A stretch of DNA of 64,000 nucleotides, from assembly GCF_015291745.1 (NCBI RefSeq), contig NZ_CP030059.1, positions 3,499,501-3,563,500 on the forward strand, given 5' to 3'. The position numbers were made by a program, and so were the translations under genes. How positions within the stretch are numbered: the first letter of the stretch is position 1; every line of letters begins with the position of its first letter. Positions 58,362 to 64,000 of the stretch are shown here, one piece after another. Origin of the DNA: Bradyrhizobium sp. CCBAU 53351. Its GTDB lineage: Bacteria; Pseudomonadota; Alphaproteobacteria; Rhizobiales; Xanthobacteraceae. The notes beneath the pieces were generated by a model, which had not been told where the DNA came from, did no database searches, and was given only the letters and a program-made list of their open reading frames with translations.

Positions 58362-58391
58362 CCGAGGCCGGGCAGGATCGCATGTCACGAT
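58362..58391 (-). terminator. Perfect 13-base hairpin after the DUF2189 gene
   Basis: GCGATCCTGCCCG (58362-58374) pairs exactly with CGGGCAGGATCGC (58379-58391) around a 4-base loop. It lies just past the stop of the minus-strand DUF2189 gene. No T-run follows, so it may be a transcript-end stabiliser and not a strong intrinsic terminator. Confidence 0.55.
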
Positions 58392-58395
58392 ATCG

Positions 58396-59304
58396 TCAGG
58401 CGTCCGTCCTGTTTCGCCAGGGGAAGAGGTTGGCCGGGAAGTCGGCCGCAGGCTTGCGCGGACGAGGCGGCGGGGGCGGCACAGGGCGTGCACCGGGCTC
58501 CGAGACGATCACCTTGCGATAGAGATGCCAGGTGGCATGGCCGAGCAGGGGGATCACCACGGCAAGGCCGAGGAAGGCCGGGATGGTGCCGAGCGCGAGC
58601 AGCACCGCGACGATCAGGCCCCAGGCTGCCATCGGCACCGGGTTCCTTGCGACGACGCGCAGTGAGGTGCTCATCGCCTCGAACGCGCCGGCATGGCGGT
58701 CCAGCATCAGCGGGAACGACACGGCACTGAGGCAGAGCGCGGCGAGCGCGAACAGGAAGCCGACGCCGCAGCCGACCACGATCAGCCACCAGCCTTGCTG
58801 CGTCGTCAGCACGCGGGTCATGAAGTCCGAGATGCCGCTTGCGCCCTCATAACCGAACGCCGCGACGTAGATCGCCTGCGCAGTTGCAACCCAGGTCACG
58901 AACAGAGCGAGCAGCAGCGTGCCGAGGCCAAGCATCGCCCCGAACGAAGGCGAGCGAAGCACCTCCATGGCATCCCAGGCACTGGCTTCTTCATAGCGCT
59001 CGCGCCGGCTGGACAGCTCGTAGAGACCCAGCGCCGCGAAGGGGCCAATCAACGCGAAGCCGGCGGCCAGCGGAAACAGCAGCGGCAGCACCGAATAGCC
59101 CATCACCACGCGGGCGAGCACGAGGCCGAGCACCGGATAGATCACGCAGAGGATGATGGCGTGGCTCGGAACGGCCTTGAAATCGTCCCAGCCGCGTCGG
59201 AGCGCATCGTGCAGATCGGAGAGTTGGATGGTTCGGATCACCGGTCCGGCCGCATCTCCGGTCCGGCCCATCGTGGGGACATTGCCCTGGTAGAGTGTGG
59301 CCAT
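58396..59304 (-). CDS. DUF2189 polytopic membrane protein
   Basis: The 302-residue protein has about six transmembrane segments between residues 50 and 265, and the DUF2189 text WDDFKAVPSHAIILCVIYPVLG and FALIGPFAALGLYELSSRRE. The C-terminus is Pro-rich and cytoplasmic (PPPPPRPRKP). Function unknown. AAGGGAG lies upstream of the chosen ATG. Confidence 0.88.
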   Translation of the reverse strand: MATLYQGNVPTMGRTGDAAGPVIRTIQLSDLHDALRRGWDDFKAVPSHAIILCVIYPVLGLVLARVVMGYSVLPLLFPLAAGFALIGPFAALGLYELSSRRERYEEASAWDAMEVLRSPSFGAMLGLGTLLLALFVTWVATAQAIYVAAFGYEGASGISDFMTRVLTTQQGWWLIVVGCGVGFLFALAALCLSAVSFPLMLDRHAGAFEAMSTSLRVVARNPVPMAAWGLIVAVLLALGTIPAFLGLAVVIPLLGHATWHLYRKVIVSEPGARPVPPPPPRPRKPAADFPANLFPWRNRTDA

Positions 59305-59638
59305 GGTCGCTAGCTCCCTTGCCGAGCGGCCGAATCCACGCCGGCAAACGGCGCGAGCGGCCGCCATTCTTGAGTTTCGCGAGTCCGACCAGACGCGAAT
59401 TCCGGAAGGCATCGCGAGCTGAACGCAAAGCGTACGCCCATTTCCGAGTCCTGTCCCTCACGCTTGGGTGAAATTCGATTCCGCAGCGCAACTTTCGGCG
59501 GCGTCATTCGGTCGTCATTTCGCCGCAGATAAGCTGATGCTGCGTGTCGGTTCGCAGAACTTCGCGGGCGCAACGCAGTGACTTGGTCTATAAGTACCAC
59601 TCAAGGCCCTTCCAACGGATCCTTTTCGGGGAGCAGAT
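59305..59638. other. Divergent spacer between DUF2189 and DUF3597 genes
   Basis: No gene is supportable here. The frames on both strands are short and Arg/Ser-rich. The stretch just before 59639 (GGTCTATAAGTACC at about 59585) is plausible promoter material for the DUF3597 gene. Confidence 0.35.
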
Positions 59639-60031
59639 ATGAGCATTTTCGGTAAAATCATGAGCGCGATCTTCGGTGGCCAGCCGGCATCCGCCGCGCC
59701 CGCCGGTGGCGCAGCTTCACCGGCCGGAGCCGCGCCGGAGGCGTCGGCGCCGGCTGCCGCGCCCATGGCAGCGGTCGACGTTGCCGCGATCGTCGACAAG
59801 GCGGTGGCCGCGCACAAGGGCGAGAAGCTCGAATGGCGGACCTCGATCGTCGACCTGATGAAGGCGCTCGACATCGATTCCAGCCTCGCCGCGCGCAAGG
59901 ACCTCGCCAAGGAGCTCGGCTATACCGGCGACATGAACGACTCCGCCAGCATGAACGTCTGGCTGCACAAGCAGGTGATGTCCAAGCTCGCCGCCAATGG
60001 CGGCAAGCTGCCGCCCGAGATCAAGCACTGA
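59639..60031 (+). CDS. DUF3597 domain protein
   Basis: The 130-residue protein has an N-terminal MSIFGKIMSAIFG, an Ala/Pro-rich linker (about 17-45) and the DUF3597 domain (VDVAAIVDKAVAAHKGEKLEWRTS to LGYTGDMNDSASMNVWLHKQVM), which resembles a peptidoglycan-associated or LysM-linked helical fold. Function unknown. A terminator follows at once. Confidence 0.88.
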   Translation: MSIFGKIMSAIFGGQPASAAPAGGAASPAGAAPEASAPAAAPMAAVDVAAIVDKAVAAHKGEKLEWRTSIVDLMKALDIDSSLAARKDLAKELGYTGDMNDSASMNVWLHKQVMSKLAANGGKLPPEIKH

Positions 60032-60053
60032 CCGAACTCCGGTCGTGCCGGAA

Positions 60054-60080
60054 GGGCCCGCGATCTCGCGGGCCCTTTTG
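60054..60080. terminator. Bidirectional intrinsic terminator
   Basis: GGGCCCGCGA-TC-TCGCGGGCCC is a 10-base stem followed by TTTTGC on the plus strand, placed between the convergent DUF3597 and GNAT genes. Confidence 0.85.
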
Positions 60081-60083
60081 CTT

Positions 60084-60359
60084 TCAGGCGACGAGATCCG
60101 CGTCCTCCGGATGCCTGTCGAGATAGTCGACGACGAAGCCGCAGCCGGCGATCACCTTCCTGCCGTCGCGCCGGATCAGATCCAGCGCGCCCTTGACCAG
60201 CTCGGAGGCGATGCCGCGGCCGCGCAACGCCCGCGGCGTCTCGGTATGGGTGATGATGACCGCCGTCGGGGTCAGCCGGTAATTGGCGAAGGCGATGTCG
60301 TTGCCGACATCGAGCTCGAAGCGGCCCCTGTCCTTGTTGTCCCGTACCGATGCGGCCAT
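60084..60359 (-). CDS. Small GNAT-type N-acetyltransferase domain protein (YjdJ/NATD1 type)
   Basis: The 91-residue protein has the compact GNAT core TETPRALRGRGIASELVKGALD and KVIAGCGFVVDYLDRHPED. Its paralogue about 2 kb away has the same plan. GGAAGG lies upstream of the chosen ATG. The substrate is unknown for this single-domain group. Confidence 0.88.
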   Translation of the reverse strand: MAASVRDNKDRGRFELDVGNDIAFANYRLTPTAVIITHTETPRALRGRGIASELVKGALDLIRRDGRKVIAGCGFVVDYLDRHPEDADLVA

Positions 60360-60462
60360 GCAAGATCCTTCCGACGTGCTGCTTTTCCCTGATCTAGGCG
60401 TCTGAACCGGCCCTTGCCAAGGAGCGACCAAGGATGGTTGTCGCAGGGGAGATATCCGTAAA

Positions 60463-61392
60463 ATGCGTGTCCGGTTCAGTCTCATGGTCGTGCTTGCCAC
60501 GCTCACCGTGACGGCGCCGGCTGCGGCCGAAGGCGGCCCGGCCTGGGATGCCTGCGTGGGGCTGACCAGCACGCCGGACCAGCGGGTCAAGGCCTGCTCC
60601 ACCGTGATCGACACCAAGAGTGAGAGCGGCCGCAGGCTCGCCGGGGCCTATTGCAACCGCGGCCATGGTCTTACCGAGAAGCGCGAGCTCGACGCCGCGC
60701 TGTCCGATCTCGACGAAGCGATCAGGCTCGCTCCGGATTATGCCTGCCCCCACAACAATCGCGGCCGCGTCTATTCGTTCAAGCGCGACTACGACCGCGC
60801 CATTGCCGATTACGACCAAGCCATCAAGCTCGATCCTTCGTTGGCGCTAGCCTACAACAATCGTGGCGAGTCCCGCTTCAACAAGGGCGACCTCGACGGC
60901 GCCCTGACCGATTTCGATGCGGCGATCAAGCGCAACCCGAATTCCGCCATGGCCTATGGCAATCGCGGTCTCGTCTATTACCGCAAGCACGACACCGCAC
61001 ATGCGCTCGCCGACTATACGATGCGGATCAAGCTTGCGCCCGATCTGCTCGCCTATATCGACCGCGGCAACGTCTACCGGGACACCGAGCAGCTCGACCG
61101 TGCCGCTGCGGACTATGGCGAGGCCATCCGCCTCGCGCCGACCGACGCGCGCGGCTGGCGCAATCGTGGCATGATCCGCCTCTTCCAGGGCGACAACAAG
61201 GGCGGTGTTTCCGACTACGACAAGGCGTTGCAATACGATCCCACGGACGCGTTCTCGTGGAATAATCGCGGGCAGGCCCGTTTGCGGCTTGGCGACAAGC
61301 AGGGCGCGATCGTCGATTTTCGGAAGGCGCTGGAGTTGAAGCCCGGCCTGGCGAGCGCGCAGGACTCGCTGCGGAAGCTCGGAGCGCTATAG
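60463..61392 (+). CDS. Secreted TPR-repeat protein
   Basis: The 309-residue protein has a signal peptide (VVLATLTVTAPAAA) and about seven tetratricopeptide repeats (for example AYCNRGHGLTEKRELDAALSD and AYNNRGESRFNKGDLDGALT). TPRs bind partner proteins; no catalytic domain is present. Confidence 0.9.
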   Translation: MRVRFSLMVVLATLTVTAPAAAEGGPAWDACVGLTSTPDQRVKACSTVIDTKSESGRRLAGAYCNRGHGLTEKRELDAALSDLDEAIRLAPDYACPHNNRGRVYSFKRDYDRAIADYDQAIKLDPSLALAYNNRGESRFNKGDLDGALTDFDAAIKRNPNSAMAYGNRGLVYYRKHDTAHALADYTMRIKLAPDLLAYIDRGNVYRDTEQLDRAAADYGEAIRLAPTDARGWRNRGMIRLFQGDNKGGVSDYDKALQYDPTDAFSWNNRGQARLRLGDKQGAIVDFRKALELKPGLASAQDSLRKLGAL

Positions 61393-61591
61393 CCGCGGTG
61401 CGGTAGGAAAGTTATGACCCGCGTGCAGCGCGCGGCCGTCGAAATAATCCGTCATCCTGCTCTTGCGCAGCCGCCCGCGGTTCCCACGTCTTTTGCAGGA
61501 CATACGTCCGAATGCGGCCGGCAGGGTCGCGAGACATTCGGAAGTCGTGATCGCCAGCCGCCGACGTGTGCCTCTGTCATAGGAGGGTACG

Positions 61592-61987
61592 ATGTCGGAC
61601 TTTGGTTTTTTGAATACTCATCGAACGTGGGAAGACTGGTGCGGGATGCTGCTGGGCGCGGTGATCGTGGCCTCGCCATGGTTTCCCGTGCAGGATCCGG
61701 CGATTGCAGGACATCAGACGGTGATCCTGAACACGGTGGCAATCGGTCTGGTCGTCTTTGGCATCAGCCAGCTCGAATACGTTGCCCTCCAGCGCTGGCA
61801 GGAGGTGACGACGATCCTGATCGGACTGTGGCTCATCGCCTCGCCCTACGCCATGGGCTATTCCGGCGACGGCTTTCTCCGCGTCTATCACACGGGCCTC
61901 GGCGCCGTGCTCGTGCTGCTCGGCGTACTGCAACTGTGGCAGGACTGGGACCTGACTGACCAAGACATGCTCAAGCACGGACAATAG
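61592..61987 (+). CDS. SPW repeat membrane protein
   Basis: The 131-residue protein has four transmembrane segments and two SPW-type motifs (VIVASPWFP and LIASPYAMGY). The family is of unknown function. GGAGGG lies upstream of the ATG. Confidence 0.88.
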   Translation: MSDFGFLNTHRTWEDWCGMLLGAVIVASPWFPVQDPAIAGHQTVILNTVAIGLVVFGISQLEYVALQRWQEVTTILIGLWLIASPYAMGYSGDGFLRVYHTGLGAVLVLLGVLQLWQDWDLTDQDMLKHGQ

Positions 61988-62000
61988 CCGTAGATGTCGG

Positions 62001-62030
62001 CGGGCCCGCTGGCCGCAGGCGGCGGGCCCG
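62001..62030. terminator. GC hairpin between convergent SPW and GNAT genes
   Basis: CGGGCCCGC and GCGGGCCCG pair around a 12-base loop. There is no T-run on either side, so this is a plausible but weak 3' end structure. Confidence 0.5.
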
Positions 62031-62035
62031 TGTCC

Positions 62036-62311
62036 CTATCTCGCCACGAGATCCTGATAGTCCGCGTGCTTCTCGATCCACGCCTTCACGAACGGACATT
62101 GCGGGATCACCTTCAATCCGGCCGTGCGGACCTGGTCGAGCGCGCCTTGCACCAGCTTCGAGCCGACACCCTTGCCGCCGAGCTCCTTCGGCACGTCGGT
62201 GTGCTCGAAGGTGATCACATTGCCGTCGCGCTTGTAGTGCTCAGTCGCAAGGTGGCCTTCGACCTCGAGCTCGAAGCGGTGATCGGCCTTGTTGTCGATG
62301 ATTGCGCTCAT
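62036..62311 (-). CDS. Small GNAT-type N-acetyltransferase domain protein (second copy)
   Basis: The 91-residue protein has EHTDVPKELGGKGVGSKLVQ and KVIPQCPFVKAWIEKHADY, the conserved text of the small single-domain GNAT group, and matches the length of the paralogue at about 60.1-60.4 kb. The two differ in about half their residues, so the duplication is old. Confidence 0.9.
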   Translation of the reverse strand: MSAIIDNKADHRFELEVEGHLATEHYKRDGNVITFEHTDVPKELGGKGVGSKLVQGALDQVRTAGLKVIPQCPFVKAWIEKHADYQDLVAR

Positions 62312-62429
62312 GTCGTCTCCGCTCGGCTCTGCGGCGAGGCCGTCAGCATCTTGGGGATCGCCAGTCCTCGTGCGCGAAGTCGTAACGCGCGATCAGGTCG
62401 ATGGGTTTCCATTGTAACTGCAGTTCGAT

Positions 62430-62789
62430 TCAGTCGGCCGCTTTGGCGAGCCTGGAATCTTCGGGCTGCCGCTGTGGGCGCAAGCAGCCCTGGCAGATGA
62501 CCAGGGAGCGGTTGACCCTTGCATCCTGCTCGGCCTCGCTGCCGTCCTGCGCCTGCCACCATTCCTTCGAAGGCGGCTGAAGCTCGGCCTGCGACCCGTT
62601 GCGCTCGGATCGAGCCGCGGCGCGGGTTGGTTGCGAGACTGCATGCGGCCGATTGGGATCCTCGCCGGCGCCGTCCCAGGCATAACGCGCAGGCTTGAAG
62701 GCAGGATCGGGCGCCAGGCGCGCTTGAGGACCCACGGCACATCCGGCGAGCGCCAGCGACAACAGGAGGAGGGCGGGCGCTTTGACCAT
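62430..62789 (-). CDS. Putative lipoprotein
   Basis: The 119-residue protein starts with a lipoprotein signal (APALLLLSLALAGC, lipobox LAGC). The mature part is polar and Arg/Gln/Pro-rich with one further pair of cysteines (ICQGCLRPQ). No strong ribosome site precedes the ATG, so the start is fair, not firm. Function unknown. Confidence 0.65.
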   Translation of the reverse strand: MVKAPALLLLSLALAGCAVGPQARLAPDPAFKPARYAWDGAGEDPNRPHAVSQPTRAAARSERNGSQAELQPPSKEWWQAQDGSEAEQDARVNRSLVICQGCLRPQRQPEDSRLAKAAD

Positions 62790-62883
62790 GATGGAACACT
62801 CTGTACGCGAGGACTGAGCGAGGGTGCGCCGATCATGTTTAAAATTCCCTGAACGATTGCGCTTGCGCCGGCGACCAACGCCC

Positions 62884-63381
62884 ATGCGCCATCTGATGCT
62901 TCTGCTTGCCCTGATCGCCTCCGCCGCGCGCGCCGAGGATGCCAAGCCGTTCAATCCGTCCGACTATCCGCCCGGCGTGCAGACGGCGCTGCGCTACGCC
63001 AACGAGGAATGTACCAGCCAGGACGGCGGCGAGGTGACTTTCGCGCCTGATACGGTGCGCAGGATCGACCTCACCGGCGACGGCCGCGACGACTACATCA
63101 TCGATTTCAGCGCGACCAAATGCGGGGACCGCGAGACCACTTATTGCGGAACCGGCGGCTGCGTCATGAAGATCCTGGTGACGCTGCCGGATGGCGGCGT
63201 GCGCGAAGTGTTCGACGGCTACGTCCTCCGCTACAGGGTCATGGCCTCGCCGGTGAAGCGCGGCGCCGCGCGCAGCATCCGCTTCGATTTGCATGGCAGC
63301 TTTTGCGGCGGCTTTGGTCCACAGGCGTGCGTCAAGCAGAAGGTGATTTCGGCAACGCCGTTCGCGTTCAAGCAGCCGTAG
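62884..63381 (+). CDS. Secreted hypothetical protein
   Basis: The 165-residue protein has a short signal peptide (MLLLALIASAARA) and a Cys-containing mature part (NEECTSQDG, TKCGDRETTYCGTGGC, FCGGFGPQAC). The segment RRIDLTGDGRDDYIIDFSA resembles a FG-GAP/VCBS-like or EF-hand-like loop. It is divergent from the lipoprotein gene. I do not assign a family. Confidence 0.72.
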   Translation: MRHLMLLLALIASAARAEDAKPFNPSDYPPGVQTALRYANEECTSQDGGEVTFAPDTVRRIDLTGDGRDDYIIDFSATKCGDRETTYCGTGGCVMKILVTLPDGGVREVFDGYVLRYRVMASPVKRGAARSIRFDLHGSFCGGFGPQACVKQKVISATPFAFKQP

Positions 63382-63486
63382 GGCTGATGTGCGGCCGGCG
63401 GCCTTGCGGGGTCGCGGGTGATGGCGATAAATGGGCTGCAATGAGCGGGTAGCCCAAGCGCCGTCCGCCCTCGAAGAGGAAGCCCG

Positions 63487-64000
63487 ATGCCGCCCCTGCG
63501 CATGTCCCGCCGCGTCATGAATCTCGCTTACATGCTGACCCAGAATGCGCGGCGGCACGGTGCGCGTCCCGGCTTTGTCTGGGGTGACAGGTCCTGGACC
63601 TGGCGGCAGATCGATCAACAGGTCTCGGCGTTGGCCGCGGCGCTTGCTGCACGCGGCATTGCCAAGGGCGACCGCATCCTCGTTCATTCCAAGAACAGCG
63701 ACGAGATGTTCTTCTCGATGTTCGCTTCATTCCGGCTCGGTGCAGTCTGGGTGCCCACCAATTTCCGTCTGATGCCGGATGAAGTCACTTATCTCGCAGA
63801 AGCCTCCGGGGCGAAGGCGTTTCTGTGCCATGTCGATTTCCCCGAGCATGCCGCGGCGGTGAAGGGGGGCGCCCTGGAGTTCACCTGGAGCCTCGACGGC
63901 AAGGGCGCCTTCGGCGAGACCTCGGTTGCGGAGGCCATCGCGGCGCGCGCCGGCGAGCTGGTCGAGAACGTCGCCGTCGAGCACGACGATCCCTGCTGGT
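63487..64000 (+). CDS. Acyl-CoA synthetase, AMP-forming (3' end missing)
   Basis: The first 171 codons of an AMP-binding enzyme are visible, and the frame is open to the window end. The text WGDRSWTWRQIDQQVSALAAALAARG, VHSKNSDEMFFSMFASFRLGAVWVPTNFRL is the usual N-terminal part of fatty-acid and aryl acyl-CoA ligases. GAGG precedes the ATG; an ATG 5 codons later is also possible. The substrate cannot be told from this part. Confidence 0.9.
   Translation, partial: MPPLRMSRRVMNLAYMLTQNARRHGARPGFVWGDRSWTWRQIDQQVSALAAALAARGIAKGDRILVHSKNSDEMFFSMFASFRLGAVWVPTNFRLMPDEVTYLAEASGAKAFLCHVDFPEHAAAVKGGALEFTWSLDGKGAFGETSVAEAIAARAGELVENVAVEHDDPCW

Overview
The window is a high-GC, densely coded piece of an alphaproteobacterial chromosome, most likely Bradyrhizobium or a close relative in the Nitrobacteraceae. 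Three things point there: the gene order (a split pyruvate dehydrogenase cluster, then dgt-argS-SPOR-nagZ-scpAB-tatABC-serS-surE-pcm-nlpD-like-yajC-secDF), an ExoR-type Sel1 protein, and dispersed palindromes plus a longer repeat that I recognise from Bradyrhizobium genomes. There are no rRNA or tRNA genes, CRISPR arrays, complete insertion sequences or phage modules. Product names come from reading motifs and family resemblance; no search was run.

Layout. 0-4.6 kb: pyruvate dehydrogenase cluster (pdhB 3' part, DUF5076 gene, cytosine-deaminase-like gene, pdhC, small membrane protein, lpdA). 4.7-7.5 kb: threonine synthase, an orphan Bug/TctC binding protein and a small secreted protein that looks frameshifted. 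7.5-11 kb: a minus-strand two-component operon (four-PAS histidine kinase, FixJ-type regulator, receiver-only protein). 11.5-12.7 kb: four small Cys-containing proteins, three sharing a CxxC/CxxxC layout. 12.8-18.9 kb: Slt-type transglycosylase, membrane adenylate cyclase, small proteins and a fumarylacetoacetate hydrolase family enzyme. 19.0-22.2 kb: cobalamin riboswitch, TonB-dependent receptor and a polytopic membrane protein, a probable B12 uptake unit. 22.2-23.7 kb: gene-free, repeat-rich spacer. 23.7-27.1 kb: ilvD, exoR-like gene, xthA. 27.2-50.5 kb: conserved housekeeping block (hybrid kinase, erpA, dgt, argS, SPOR protein, nagZ, scpAB, tatABC, serS, surE, pcm, NlpD-like protein, DUF815 ATPase, yajC-secDF, and homologues of two mitochondrial complex I assembly factors). 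50.5-56.9 kb: ilvA, class V aminotransferase, GFA enzyme, CAP protein, a kinase-like/acyl-ligase-tail fusion, trmFO and a DUF1127 microprotein. 57.4-64 kb: MltB-type transglycosylase, DUF2189 membrane protein, DUF3597 protein, two small GNAT paralogues, TPR and SPW proteins, a lipoprotein, a secreted protein and the start of an acyl-CoA synthetase.

The genes mostly serve central carbon and amino-acid metabolism (PDH, thrC, ilvD, ilvA), envelope growth and peptidoglycan turnover (two transglycosylases, NagZ, SPOR, NlpD-like, Tat, Sec), chromosome segregation (ScpAB) and signalling. The best candidates for undescribed biology are the Cys-motif microprotein cluster, the kinase/AMP-ligase-tail fusion, and the unassigned membrane protein downstream of the riboswitch-controlled receptor. 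None of these is proven to be a new system.
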